Of a stretch of 50,078 nt of DNA, positions 28,652 to 37,393 are shown piece after piece (position 1 is the first letter of the stretch; each line of letters starts with the position of its first letter). The translations under genes and the position numbers were made by a program. A model generated the notes under the pieces. That model was given only the letters and a program-made list of their open reading frames with translations. It was not told where the DNA came from and did not search any database. Where the stretch lies: the NCBI RefSeq assembly GCF_030518235.1, contig NZ_JAULSA010000024.1, positions 1 to 50,078 on the forward strand. The letters are read 5' to 3'. The stretch is from Saccharibacillus sp. CPCC 101409. Its GTDB lineage: Bacteria; Bacillota; Bacilli; Paenibacillales; Paenibacillaceae.

Positions 28652-28685
28652 ACAGACATCCTCCTTGTAATAGCAAAAAGAGCGC

Positions 28686-30422
28686 TCAAAGCCCTTTTCG
28701 ATGATCTCTTCCGGGTATCGGCATCCGTTCCTTGATGCCGCATACCTGGTCCATACGTTTGACATAGCGCCCCACGGTCGAGGCCGATACGCCGTAGCGG
28801 CGGCCGATCTCTTCGTAAGTCGAAGACACGCGATGCAGCTTGCCGTTCAGATAATCCAGCGCCGCGGCCCAGCCCTCCACATAGGAGATGGCCGGCACCT
28901 CCGGATACATCCGGCGCAGAAAGTCGGTCCACAGCGCCTCCAGATCGCGGCGCAGCCCGAAATCGCCCGGCGCGCACGAAGCGCGGATCGCCGTGTCCAG
29001 CACGTCCTGCCAGCGCTTCTCCCACACCGGCAGTTCCGCCGGCTCCCGGGAGAAGCGCGGCGATGCCGACAGCTCCGGCTCTTCGTCCGGAGCCTCGGCG
29101 TCTTCCGCAGGCGGGCCGAGCGCGGCGCGCGCCAGCTCGCGCAGTTCGTCCGGCTCGCCGCCGTCCTCTGCCAGGCCGCGCAGCGCGGCCTGCATCTCTT
29201 CGTCCGCGAACTGCCGGCACGCTTGAATCGCGCGCCGCTTGTCCTCGGTCTCGCCGCCGCGCAGCGTCCGGAGCAGCGCGGCGCGAATCGCCGGCGTATC
29301 CTCCGGCGCCCGCTCCTCCCAGCGCTTCCACAGCTCCGACCGGCGCAGCGCCTCCAGCCGGTAGTGATAACTGACCGGCTCCACGCGGCCGGTCAGCCGC
29401 CACTCCGGCAGGCGGCCCAAATAGTACGCCGCCGCTTCGGCGTCCGGGTCGAGCTTCAGCGTCTGCTTCCACAGACGCTCCGCCTGGTCCAGCCGGCCGC
29501 TCTGCACGGCGGCCACGGCGCAGTAATGATAAACCGACGCGTCGTCGGACGCTTCGGTTCCGGCCAGCAGGCGGCGAAAATGCGAATACGCCGCCTCGTG
29601 CTCGCCGAGAATGCCCAGCGTCGTCGCCAGCTTGAACGCATGCTCGCGATGAAACGGCACGATTCCCGTCAGCCTGCGGGCCAGCAGTTCCGCTTCCTCC
29701 GCGCCTTCGGCGCCCGAATGGCGGCGAAAGATCGCCAGGTTGCAGAGCCCGTGCAGATTGCCCGGATCGCGCTGAAGCACGCCTTCCACGATCTCCAGCG
29801 CTTTGTTCGACAAGCCCATATAATAATAAGCCAGCGCCAGATTGTTGGACGCGGCCGCGAAGTCCGGATACTGCTGCAGCAGATTCTCCAGCATATCCGC
29901 CGACTCCGCGAAGCGCCCTTCCTCCAGCATCGCCCGCGCCCGGTCGTGACGGTCCGCGCCCCATCTCGCTTTGACGCTGTGCTCGCGCACCTGGCGTCCC
30001 AGCTCGATCTGGAGCAGCTCGATCATCTCGTCCGCTTCGCTCAGGAACTGCCCCGAATCGTCCGCTTCCAGATAATCGAGCAGCGCTTTTTCCGCGTCTT
30101 CGAATCGCTCCATATTGGCAAAGTTGTTCGCCATATAGAAGCGGCACTCCGTCATGGCCGGGTCCACTTCTTCCAATACATGCAGCAGCACGGCGTTGGA
30201 CGCTTCGTAATCGCCCGTCTCCGATAATATACCCGCCATATTGCAGTGATTCACCGGATTTCCCGGTTCGAGTTCGACCGCCTTGCGAAAATATTTCAAC
30301 GCCTTGTCATATTGGTAGCGATCCAGCGCTTGGACGGCTCTTTCGAAGAAGAAATTCTCGTCCATCGATAAAGAAACCACGTTGCCGCGCGGTCCTTCTT
30401 CACGCCGATAGTTCCCGTTCAC
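28686..30422 (-). CDS. TPR protein with C-terminal helix-turn-helix
   Basis: A 578-residue cytoplasmic protein. Residues about 20-400 hold tetratricopeptide-like helices (ALKYFRKAVELEPGNPVNHC, DFAAASNNLALAYYYMGLSN, RDPGNLHGLCNLAIFRRHSG). An acidic, Pro/Glu-rich stretch lies about 450-475. The last 60 residues contain a helix-turn-helix (TYEEIGRRYGVSASTVGRYVKRM), as in sigma region 4 or MarR-like DNA binders. The start is a GTG at 30422 with AAGGGGG about 11 bases upstream; ATG 30365 has no site. Placement before trxB is common in Paenibacillaceae as I recall it, but the function is unknown. DNA binding is inferred from the motif only. Confidence 0.75.
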   Translation of the reverse strand: MNGNYRREEGPRGNVVSLSMDENFFFERAVQALDRYQYDKALKYFRKAVELEPGNPVNHCNMAGILSETGDYEASNAVLLHVLEEVDPAMTECRFYMANNFANMERFEDAEKALLDYLEADDSGQFLSEADEMIELLQIELGRQVREHSVKARWGADRHDRARAMLEEGRFAESADMLENLLQQYPDFAAASNNLALAYYYMGLSNKALEIVEGVLQRDPGNLHGLCNLAIFRRHSGAEGAEEAELLARRLTGIVPFHREHAFKLATTLGILGEHEAAYSHFRRLLAGTEASDDASVYHYCAVAAVQSGRLDQAERLWKQTLKLDPDAEAAAYYLGRLPEWRLTGRVEPVSYHYRLEALRRSELWKRWEERAPEDTPAIRAALLRTLRGGETEDKRRAIQACRQFADEEMQAALRGLAEDGGEPDELRELARAALGPPAEDAEAPDEEPELSASPRFSREPAELPVWEKRWQDVLDTAIRASCAPGDFGLRRDLEALWTDFLRRMYPEVPAISYVEGWAAALDYLNGKLHRVSSTYEEIGRRYGVSASTVGRYVKRMDQVCGIKERMPIPGRDHRKGL

Positions 30423-30568
30423 CTGAGCAAGGCCCCCTTTATTGGCTGCTAGGACGTACACGCCCCAAAAAAACCCAATCTCCCATCGTGCATCCCCGGC
30501 CTTCGAGCCGGAAAATACATCCCAGACAGTATAACACAATTCCCGGAGGCTCCCCAATAAAATAGGCA

Positions 30569-30613
30569 GCCCGCGCGCCGCGCGGCCAAACGCTTCTCGC
30601 GGCGCCGGCGGGC
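30569..30613 (-). terminator. Probable terminator after prs
   Basis: GCCCGCGCGCCGCG and CGCGGCGCCGGCGGGC form a long GC-rich stem with small bulges, immediately beyond the prs stop; the following T tract on the minus strand is weak (TGCCTATTTTATT). Confidence 0.55.
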
Positions 30614-30614
30614 T

Positions 30615-31562
30615 TCAGATCCCCGAATCGCTGAACAGCGTCGCGAGCGATCCGCCTTCGAGAATAATGCGAATCGCCCTGGACAGCATCGGCGCGACCG
30701 GCAGTACCGTGAAGCGCTCCGAATGGTCTTCCGGCAGCGCGATCGAATCGGTAATGACCACTTCCTGGATGCTCGGATGGTCCAGACGCTGCAGCGCTCC
30801 GTCCGAGAAAACGCCGTGCGTCGCGCAGACGATCGGGTCTTTGGCGTTGCGCTCTTTCAATCCTTCGACAACCTTGAGGATGGTCGAACCCGTGTCGATC
30901 AAGTCTTCCATAATGATCGGGGTGCGCCCTTCCACTTCGCCGATCACGTGCGTAATCATCGCTTCGTTGTGCGAAGGCCGCTTCTTGAGCATGATCGCGA
31001 CCGGCGAATCGAGCCGGTTCGCGAGCTTCTCCGCCAGCTTCGCCCGGCCCGCGTCCGGCGATACGACGACCGGATCGGTAATATTTTTGCTGCGCAGATA
31101 TTCGGCGATCAGATCGAGCGTCGTCAGATGATCGACCGGGATATTGAAGAATCCCTGAATCGCGGCCGCGTGCAGCTCGATCGTCACGACCCGGGTCGCG
31201 CCCGCCGTCGTCAGCACGTCGGCGACCATCTTGGCCGAGATCGGCTCGCGAGGCGCCGCTTTGCGCTCCTGGCGCGCATAACCGTAATACGGGATCACCA
31301 CATTCACCGTTCGCGCCGAGGCCCGCTTGGCCGCGTCGATCATGACGAGCAGTTCGACAAAATGCTCGTTGATCGGATGGGACAGCGATTGAACCAGAAA
31401 CACATCCAGGTTGCGGATGCTTTCTTCATAATGGACATAACTCTCGCCGCTTTTGAATTTGGTCAGCTTGACCTTGCCGGGCGTAACGCCCAGATTGTCG
31501 CAAATCCGGTCCACCAGGCCCGGATTGGACGATCCCGAAAATATACGCATCCTGTGCTGCAT
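30615..31562 (-). CDS. Ribose-phosphate pyrophosphokinase (prs paralogue)
   Basis: Makes PRPP from ribose 5-phosphate and ATP; PRPP is a substrate of HisG encoded about 8 kb upstream. The 315 residues include the ATP loop YGYARQERKAAPREPISAKM, the HAAAIQGFF segment and the PRPP loop, here IIMEDLIDTGSTI. The usual loop in housekeeping Prs is DD(I/M)IDT(A/G)GT, so the first Asp is Glu and Gly-Thr is Ser-Thr. The N-terminal FKSGESYVHYEESIRN also departs from the typical FSDGE(I/V) form. This suggests a second copy rather than the glmU-linked prs. GGGAGG lies five bases before the ATG. It has its own -10 region upstream. Confidence 0.85.
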   Translation of the reverse strand: MQHRMRIFSGSSNPGLVDRICDNLGVTPGKVKLTKFKSGESYVHYEESIRNLDVFLVQSLSHPINEHFVELLVMIDAAKRASARTVNVVIPYYGYARQERKAAPREPISAKMVADVLTTAGATRVVTIELHAAAIQGFFNIPVDHLTTLDLIAEYLRSKNITDPVVVSPDAGRAKLAEKLANRLDSPVAIMLKKRPSHNEAMITHVIGEVEGRTPIIMEDLIDTGSTILKVVEGLKERNAKDPIVCATHGVFSDGALQRLDHPSIQEVVITDSIALPEDHSERFTVLPVAPMLSRAIRIILEGGSLATLFSDSGI

Positions 31563-31661
31563 GTCGCCCTCCCGAATCTTCTTGAATGATTTTCGCCGAT
31601 ACTTTGCGATCGTCTTGCCTTCTTATCTTCTCCGCCTCGCGGATTTCATGAACTTGCCTTG

Positions 31662-31667
31662 ATTATA
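31662..31667 (-). promoter_or_regulatory. -10 box upstream of prs
   Basis: On the minus strand GGGGTATAATC holds a perfect TATAAT about 100 bases before the prs start. The best -35 candidates (TTGCCG with a 15-base spacer, TTTGCC with 16) are weak, so the promoter is only tentative. Confidence 0.4.
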
Positions 31668-31824
31668 CCCCAATCGGCGGAGCGGCAAAAGTAAGGTTGT
31701 TTTGAAAAATTGAGGGGGGACGAGTTAGCGAGAAAATCCTATCCGCAGAAGAAGCTCAAGGGCTGCGGGAGAAATTCGTTAGCCTATGCTTCCGCTGTGA
31801 CGAGCACAAAGCGCAACGAGAAGA

Positions 31825-32010
31825 GAATGTTGCAGGAGCGCATCATTTTCGGCGGGAAAGAGGCTATATCCAAGATATTGCTGCTCACATACATCATTTT
31901 CAACGATTTTTCGCTCTATAGGTCAAACAAGGCCGAAAATGATGCACATCCGCAACATTGCTTATATTCGGAACGATCATCGAAAAAAATGATGCGCGTA
32001 CGCAACATTT
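31825..32010. repeat. Intergenic repeat array III (four 26-bp units, family C)
   Basis: Units at 31825-31850, 31876-31901, 31935-31960 and 31985-32010 have starts 51, 59 and 50 bases apart. The first two end CATCATTTT(C), the last two begin AAAATGATG; their other ends share GCAACATT or its complement. Orientation is thus reverse, reverse, forward, forward, and the whole 186-bp block is an imperfect inverted repeat. The unit sequence is unlike families A and B, but the geometry is the same. It lies between prs and the end of the his operon. Confidence 0.85.
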
Positions 32011-32097
32011 CATCTGAACAATGCGTTTCCCTCTGCTTTCACCTTGAATATAGATCCTCGAACTCGCGCTCCCGGTGAACGTCATTTTAGATACGGG

Positions 32098-32124
32098 AAA
32101 AAGCCGCCGGATCTTCCCGGCGGC
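32098..32124 (-). terminator. Terminator downstream of the his operon
   Basis: GCCGCCGG at 32103-32110 pairs perfectly with CCGGCGGC at 32117-32124 around a six-base loop, with five T residues on the minus strand. It is 420 bases past the hisJ stop; the MITE-like element lies between. Confidence 0.8.
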
Positions 32125-32128
32125 CTGT

Positions 32129-32323
32129 GGCGTGTCTTCAAACCTCGAAGGAAGCAGATTCGGCTGAATTTTCGTTTGATGCAAGGAACTTTTCCGAAGG
32201 CATGCCGGGGCAAGTCAAGGGAACGTGACGCGGCGTTGAATGAAGCGTACACGCTTTAGGTACGGTTCATTAGCGGACAAAAAAGCAGCTAAAGATGCAC
32301 TTCGGTAGGTTTGAAGACACGCC
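32129..32323. mobile_element. MITE-like element, copy 2
   Basis: A 195-bp block bounded by perfect 17-bp inverted ends: GGCGTGTCTTCAAACCT at 32129-32145 and its complement at 32307-32323. The interior is homologous to the element at 19999-20111 (TTCCGAAGGCATGCCGGGG and GTCAAGGGAACG at 32192-32224; AAAGATGCACTTC at 32291-32303). The ends resemble those of IS-derived MITEs. No open frame of note. It abuts the his terminator. Confidence 0.7.
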
Positions 32324-32375
32324 CTAAAAGCGAAACAAAGTCGGCGTGCTTATTTCTCTCCTTTTCAATCCTCTT

Positions 32376-32427
32376 TCACTGCTCTTCCTGCTGTCACTGC
32401 TCTTCCTGCTTCCCTGCTTCCCTGCTC
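32376..32427. repeat. Short tandem repeats before hisJ end
   Basis: TCACTGCTCTTCCTGCT occurs twice with a period of 18 bases (32376 and 32394), followed by two copies of TCCCTGCT. The stretch 32325-32543 is pyrimidine rich on the plus strand and otherwise shows no gene. Confidence 0.7.
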
Positions 32428-32543
32428 GGCATATTCGCACCGCTCAGCCTGTTTAAACTGCTTATTCCCTTTGTTCCCCTTTTAACTTCATCCTGCCCCC
32501 TGCTGTGCTTCACTGCTCCTCGGCGCTTCCCCGCCGCTCCAAC

Positions 32544-33368
32544 CTACTCCGTCAGCGCAATCATTGTCCGCTTCCGGCGGTCGAACGTCGCTACTTCATG
32601 CACGCCGAGGCCGAGCAGCTGCGCCCGCGCGACATCCAGGTTCTCCGACAGCTTGGCCGGATCGTGCGCGTCCGAGCCCAGCGTCAGCGGGATGCCGAGT
32701 TCGATCGCGCGGCGCAGCAGACGCTCCGACGGGAACATTTCCGCGCACGGCTTGGTCAATCCCGACGCGTTCAGCTCCATGACGATGCCGTTTCGGGCGA
32801 TGCGATGCAGGGCTCGTTCTTCCAGCTCCGACCTCTGCTCGCCCTGCTCCGCCGGGGGCGCGAAACCGAAGCGCTTGATGACGTCGAAATGGCCGATGAT
32901 ATCGTAGAATCCCGTTTCCGCCGCGCGGCCGATCGCTTCGTAATACTCCGCATATACTTCCAGCGGATCGCGGCCTTCCCAGCCGGCGGTCTGGCGATAA
33001 TCCGTCACGTCCCATTCGCCGAGAAAATGCACCGAGCCGATCACGTAATCCCAAGGATACGCGTGCACGATCCGCTCGATCTGCTCTTCCCAGCCCGAGA
33101 TATAATCGCCTTCCAGGCCGAGCTTGAGCTCGATTTGGCCTTTATATTTCTCTTTGAGCGCCAGCACTTCCTCGACATATCTCGGCAGTTCGTCCATCGG
33201 CATCGCCATCTCCGGGTAATAATTCGCCGGATCGACGTGGATCAGCGGCATATGGTCCGACAGCCCGAGCTGCCCGAGGCCCAGTTCGATGCCGCGCCGC
33301 ACGTACTGCTCCAGCTTGCCGACCGCGTGTCCGCAGCGCTCGTGATGGGTATGGTAATCGATCAACAT
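32544..33368 (-). CDS. hisJ: Histidinol-phosphatase, PHP family
   Basis: Removes phosphate from histidinol phosphate, the eighth step of histidine synthesis. The 274-residue PHP protein has the metal motif DYHTHHERCGHA at the start, LGLSDHMPL, HFDVIKRFG and a C-terminal GSDAHDPAKL. The ATG at 33368 fits GAGAGG eight bases before it. It ends the his gene series, about 130 bases after hisIE. HisB here is the monofunctional dehydratase, so HisJ supplies the phosphatase step. In Bacillus this gene is elsewhere, so its presence in the cluster completes the pathway locally. Confidence 0.93.
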   Translation of the reverse strand: MLIDYHTHHERCGHAVGKLEQYVRRGIELGLGQLGLSDHMPLIHVDPANYYPEMAMPMDELPRYVEEVLALKEKYKGQIELKLGLEGDYISGWEEQIERIVHAYPWDYVIGSVHFLGEWDVTDYRQTAGWEGRDPLEVYAEYYEAIGRAAETGFYDIIGHFDVIKRFGFAPPAEQGEQRSELEERALHRIARNGIVMELNASGLTKPCAEMFPSERLLRRAIELGIPLTLGSDAHDPAKLSENLDVARAQLLGLGVHEVATFDRRKRTMIALTE

Positions 33369-33502
33369 GCGGGTACCCTCTCCTCTCGTCAAAAAAGCGG
33401 TCCAAGCTCTCCATGCGGCCGCTTCCTCAAAAAGCCGCCCGGAGCGCCTGCCCGCCTCTATTCCTTTTTCCCGTTCGTTCCCGCCCCCGCGGCGGCGAAC
33501 CG

Positions 33503-34279
33503 TCAGTCGCGGCGGGGCCGCTCGTGCCGGCGCGCCAGTTCGTCCATAATCCGGTCCAGCGGCAGCTTGCGCTCTTCGAGCAGCACCAGCAGATGGTAGA
33601 TCAGGTCGCTGACTTCGAGCTGCAGCTCGTCGTTGTCGCCGTTTTTGGCCGCGATAATCGACTCCGCCGTTTCTTCGCCGACTTTTTTCAGAATCTTGTC
33701 GATGCCTTTCTCGAACAGGTACGTCGTGTACGCGCCTTCCGGCCGCTCGATATACCGCTGCGCGATGATGCTTTCCAGCTCCGCCAGCACGTCGAAACGC
33801 CCGTTCGCTCCCGCGGCGCCTGCTCCGTCTGCCGCTCCGGCTCCGCCGCTTTCCGGCTCAAGCCCCGGCACGCGCTCGCTTTCCGCTTCGGCTGTACCGC
33901 CGCCCGCCGCTTCCGCGTTCTTTTCCAGCTCCGCGTTGTTGAAAAAGCAGCTCACCCGCCCCGTGTGGCAGGCCGGCCCGGCCGGCAGCACGCCGACCAG
34001 CAGCGCGTCCCCGTCGCAGTCGTAGCTGAGCGAGACAATCTTCTGCACATTGCCCGACGTCGCGCCTTTGTGCCAGAATTCCTGCCGCGAACGGCTCCAG
34101 AACCAGGTCTCGCCCGACTGTATCGAACGCTTGAGCGACTCCTCGTTCATATAAGCCAGCGTCAGCACTTCTTTGGTATTCGCGTCCTGCACGATCGCCG
34201 GGGCCAGCCCCTGCGCGTCCCATTTGACCTGCCCGGCAAACTGTTCCGCCGGCACCGTCACATCGCTTTCTCTCGTCAT
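33503..34279 (-). CDS. hisIE: Bifunctional phosphoribosyl-AMP cyclohydrolase / phosphoribosyl-ATP pyrophosphatase
   Basis: Catalyses the second and third steps of histidine synthesis. The HisI part (residues 1-120) has [19 protein letters not shown] and the metal residues of [12 protein letters not shown] with Cys104 and Cys111. The HisE part (161-258) has a typical [15 protein letters not shown] segment and the [11 protein letters not shown] helix. Between them lies an unusual 40-residue Ala/Gly/Glu-rich linker (121-160). Its ATG overlaps the hisF stop (ATGA), showing translational coupling. Length is about 50 residues above the usual fusion because of the linker. Confidence 0.95.
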   Translation of the reverse strand: MTRESDVTVPAEQFAGQVKWDAQGLAPAIVQDANTKEVLTLAYMNEESLKRSIQSGETWFWSRSRQEFWHKGATSGNVQKIVSLSYDCDGDALLVGVLPAGPACHTGRVSCFFNNAELEKNAEAAGGGTAEAESERVPGLEPESGGAGAADGAGAAGANGRFDVLAELESIIAQRYIERPEGAYTTYLFEKGIDKILKKVGEETAESIIAAKNGDNDELQLEVSDLIYHLLVLLEERKLPLDRIMDELARRHERPRRD

Positions 34280-35034
34280 CTGATTTCGACTCCTTTTTGC
34301 TTCAATCGATTCTTTAGATCCGGAATCGCAATTTCTTTGTAGTGGAAGATCGTCGCCGCCAGTCCCGCGTCCGCCGTGCCTTCCGTAAACACGTCGTAGA
34401 AATGTTCCGGTTTGCCCGCGCCGCCCGAAGCGATCACCGGCACCGATACTTCGCGGCAGACGGCCCGGGTCAGGTCGAGATCGAAGCCGTCTTTGGTGCC
34501 GTCCGCGTCCATGCTGGTCAGCAGGATCTCGCCCGCTCCCAAACTTTCGGCGCGCCGCACCCACTCCAGCGCCCGGATGCCGGTCGATTTGCGTCCGCCG
34601 TGCGTGTACACTTCCCATTCTTCCCACTCGGGATTGTACTTGGCGTCCACCGCCAGCACAATACACTGCGAGCCGAACCGGCGCGCGCCCTCGGCGATCA
34701 GTTCGGGCCGCAGCACCGCCGCCGTGTTCACCGCCGTTTTGTCCGCGCCCGCTCTCAGAATGCGCTTCATATCGTCCACCTGCGAGATGCCGCCTCCGAC
34801 CGTAAACGGAATCGTGATCTCGCCCGCCGTCTGGCGCACCACCTCGACCATCGTCGCCCGGCCTTCGACCGAAGCGGAGATATCGAGAAACACCAGCTCG
34901 TCGGCGCCTTCCCGATCGTAGACCGAGGCCAGCTCCACCGGATCGCCGGCATCGCGCAGATTGACGAAATTGACTCCTTTGACCACGCGTCCGTCTTTTA
35001 CGTCCAGACACGGAATAATTCGTTTCGCGAGCAT
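34276..35034 (-). CDS. hisF: Imidazole glycerol phosphate synthase, cyclase subunit
   Basis: With HisH, uses ammonia from glutamine to make imidazole glycerol phosphate and AICAR. The 252-residue (beta-alpha)8 barrel shows the catalytic Asp11 ([15 protein letters not shown]) and the second Asp in [10 protein letters not shown], plus phosphate sites TVGGGI and ASGGAG. GGAGGAGGAG lies before the ATG at 35034. It overlaps hisIE by four bases and follows hisA by about 43 bases. Confidence 0.97.
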   Translation of the reverse strand: MLAKRIIPCLDVKDGRVVKGVNFVNLRDAGDPVELASVYDREGADELVFLDISASVEGRATMVEVVRQTAGEITIPFTVGGGISQVDDMKRILRAGADKTAVNTAAVLRPELIAEGARRFGSQCIVLAVDAKYNPEWEEWEVYTHGGRKSTGIRALEWVRRAESLGAGEILLTSMDADGTKDGFDLDLTRAVCREVSVPVIASGGAGKPEHFYDVFTEGTADAGLAATIFHYKEIAIPDLKNRLKQKGVEIR

Positions 35035-35077
35035 GCGGCTCCTCCTCCAGGATTCTTTTTTATCTAAAAAGGCTGCC

Positions 35078-35812
35078 TCAACGCCCGACTGCTTCCAGCG
35101 CCGCCGCCAGATCGATGCTGCCCGTGTAGAGCGCTTTGCCGACGATCGCTCCGCCGATCCCGTCGCCCGCGTGCGCGGCCAGCCGCTCCAGATCGCTCTG
35201 CACGCTGACGCCGCCCGACGCGATGACCGTTTTGCCGGACGCTTTGGCCAGACTGAGGATCGCTTCCACATTCGGCCCTTTCATCATGCCGTCGCGCGAA
35301 ATATCGGTAAAAATAAACGTTTCCGCGCCTTTGTCCGCCAGCTCCTTCGCCAGATCTTCCGCTTTTACTTCGGACGTTTCCAGCCAGCCGCGCGTCGCCA
35401 CGAAGCCGTTTCTCGCGTCGATCCCGATCGCCGCGCGGTCGCCGTACTGCGCCAGCACTTTTTCGGTAAACACTTTGTCTTCGATCGCCGCCGTGCCCAG
35501 GATCACCCGGCTCACGCCGAGCGACAGCAGCAGCTCCACGTCTTCGAACGTGCGCAGCCCGCCGCCGACCTGAACCGGAACGTTCAGCGCCGACGCGATG
35601 CTCCCGATCAGCTCGTGGTTGACCGGACGTCCCGCTTTCGCCCCGTCGAGATCGACCAGATGCACGTATTTGCCGCCGAGCGACTCCCACTGCTTCGCCG
35701 CGTCCAGCGGACTTTCGTTGAATACCGTTTCCTGATCGTAATCGCCCTGAAGCAGCCGTACGCACTTGCCGCCCCGGATATCGATCGCCGGATAGATCGT
35801 AAATGCCGCCAT
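35078..35812 (-). CDS. hisA: Phosphoribosylformimino-AICAR ribotide isomerase
   Basis: Performs the Amadori rearrangement of ProFAR, the fourth step. The 244-residue barrel protein has the acid/base Asp8 ([14 protein letters not shown]) and the second Asp in GIDARNG, with VGGGLR and ASGGVS phosphate loops. The ATG at 35812 follows AAAGGAG with nine bases; a longer frame of 21 extra codons lacks a site. A 158-base gap separates it from hisH, with no gene and no clear regulatory motif. Confidence 0.96.
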   Translation of the reverse strand: MAAFTIYPAIDIRGGKCVRLLQGDYDQETVFNESPLDAAKQWESLGGKYVHLVDLDGAKAGRPVNHELIGSIASALNVPVQVGGGLRTFEDVELLLSLGVSRVILGTAAIEDKVFTEKVLAQYGDRAAIGIDARNGFVATRGWLETSEVKAEDLAKELADKGAETFIFTDISRDGMMKGPNVEAILSLAKASGKTVIASGGVSVQSDLERLAAHAGDGIGGAIVGKALYTGSIDLAAALEAVGR

Positions 35813-35970
35813 CTGTCCATTCTCCTTTTTCGGCGCGTTCGCGCTTTTAGTCATCGCCATTGTTCCCGACGCCACCGCTTATTTCTTGTTGACCTTCGCT
35901 CTGCCTGCCGACCCGGCGCCGACAATACAATCGGGCCGTTCGCGGCAGCCCCTCATTCGAACCGTTCCGG

Positions 35971-36597
35971 CTAAGCCTGCGCCCGTCCTTCGGACAGCTT
36001 GAGGAAATTGCGCAGCAGGCTCATGCCGAGCTCGCCGCTTTTCTCGGGGTGAAACTGCATGCCGTAGACGTTATCCCGCCCCACGATCGCGGTCACCGGC
36101 AGCCCGTAATCCGCCGAAGCGATCAGGTCGCCGGGTTCGCCCAGCTCAACATGGTAGGAGTGCACGAAGTAGACATGTCCTTCCTCCAGCCCGTCCAGCA
36201 GCGGCTCGCCGCCGCGCGCAAAGTCCAGCCGGTTCCAGCCCATATGCGGCACTTTGAGCTCCCCTGCTTCGAAGCGCACCGCACGGCCCGGCAGCAGTCC
36301 CAGTCCTTCGTGCTTCCCGTGCTCGTCGCTGCCGTCGAACAGCAGCTGCATGCCGAGGCAGATGCCGAGCAGCGGTTTGCCTTCGCCCGCCGCTTTGCGC
36401 ACCGTCAGATCGAGCCCGGTATCTTGCAGATGGCTCATCGCGTCGCCGAAAGCGCCCACGCCGGGCAGCAGCACGCCGGACGACTCCAGAATCTCGCGTT
36501 CGTCGCCGGTAATCAGGTAATCGTAACCGAGCCGCTCCACCGCCTTGCTGACGCTGTGCAGATTGCCCATGCCGTAGTCGACGATGGCGATCGTCAT
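35971..36597 (-). CDS. hisH: Imidazole glycerol phosphate synthase, glutaminase subunit
   Basis: Releases ammonia from glutamine for HisF. A class I glutamine amidotransferase of 208 residues with nucleophile Cys80 (LLGICLGMQLLF) and His183/Glu185 (MQFHPEKSG); PGVGAFGDAM supplies the oxyanion region. Its ATG lies one base after the hisB stop and its binding site AAAGGAG lies within hisB. Confidence 0.96.
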   Translation of the reverse strand: MTIAIVDYGMGNLHSVSKAVERLGYDYLITGDEREILESSGVLLPGVGAFGDAMSHLQDTGLDLTVRKAAGEGKPLLGICLGMQLLFDGSDEHGKHEGLGLLPGRAVRFEAGELKVPHMGWNRLDFARGGEPLLDGLEEGHVYFVHSYHVELGEPGDLIASADYGLPVTAIVGRDNVYGMQFHPEKSGELGMSLLRNFLKLSEGRAQA

Positions 36598-36598
36598 G

Positions 36599-37222
36599 CT
36601 AGAGCACTCCTTTCGTGGACGGGATGCCGGTTACGCGCGGGTCGATCGACGTCGCTTCGTCGAGCGCGCGGCCGAGCGCTTTGAACACCGCTTCGATCAT
36701 ATGGTGCGTGTTGCGGCCGTAGTGCACGATGACGTGCAGCGTGATCCGCGACTCCAGCGCGAACTTCCACAGGAACTCGTGCACCATCTCCGTCGAAAAA
36801 GTGCCGACCTGCGCCGACGGATACTCCGCGCGGTACTCGAAATGCGGCCGCCCGCTCACGTCGATCACGACCTGCGCCAGCGCTTCGTCCATCGGGATAA
36901 ACACGTTCGCATAGCGCTTGATGCCGCGTTTGTCGCCGAGCGATTCCAGCAGCGCCGCGCCCAGGCAGATGCCGATATCCTCGACCGTATGGTGATCGTC
37001 GATATCGATATCCCCGTCCGCGTCGACATTCAGGTCGAACTGCCCGTGCTTGGTGAACAGATCGAGCATATGGTTGAGAAAAGGCACCCCTGTCGAGATT
37101 TCCGACACGCCCGTGCCGTCGATGCCGTACGACAGCTTGATATCCGTCTCGTTCGTTTTGCGGGCGATGCTCGCGCTGCGCGCGCCTCCGCCCGCCCGGT
37201 TTCCCTGATTGGCTTCCGTCAT
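36599..37222 (-). CDS. hisB: Imidazoleglycerol-phosphate dehydratase
   Basis: Dehydrates imidazole glycerol phosphate to imidazole acetol phosphate. The 207-residue Mn enzyme has the duplicated metal motifs VPFLNHMLDLFTKHG, DDHHTVEDIGI and GRNTHHMIEAVFKALGRAL. There is no fused phosphatase domain, so HisJ is needed. Its N-terminus carries about 15 extra Gly/Ala/Arg-rich residues before the conserved start. A 171-base gap separates it from hisD. Confidence 0.96.
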   Translation of the reverse strand: MTEANQGNRAGGGARSASIARKTNETDIKLSYGIDGTGVSEISTGVPFLNHMLDLFTKHGQFDLNVDADGDIDIDDHHTVEDIGICLGAALLESLGDKRGIKRYANVFIPMDEALAQVVIDVSGRPHFEYRAEYPSAQVGTFSTEMVHEFLWKFALESRITLHVIVHYGRNTHHMIEAVFKALGRALDEATSIDPRVTGIPSTKGVL

Positions 37223-37393
37223 GGATCATGTCCCCGCTTTCCGGTATTGGTTAATTGCCGCCGCTATGCTGATCGGCCGCTTTGTCGGCCGAATCAATCC
37301 GCTTCGTTGAATCGGTCGGCTTCGCCGCATCTGCTTGTCGGAGCGTCTTCTTGCGAAGCCCGATTGCAGGCGCCGATTTATCATTCATACGCT

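Noticed and set aside
31710..32078. Plus-strand 122-codon frame over array III
   Set aside because: It is fully explained by the repeat units and has no coding features.
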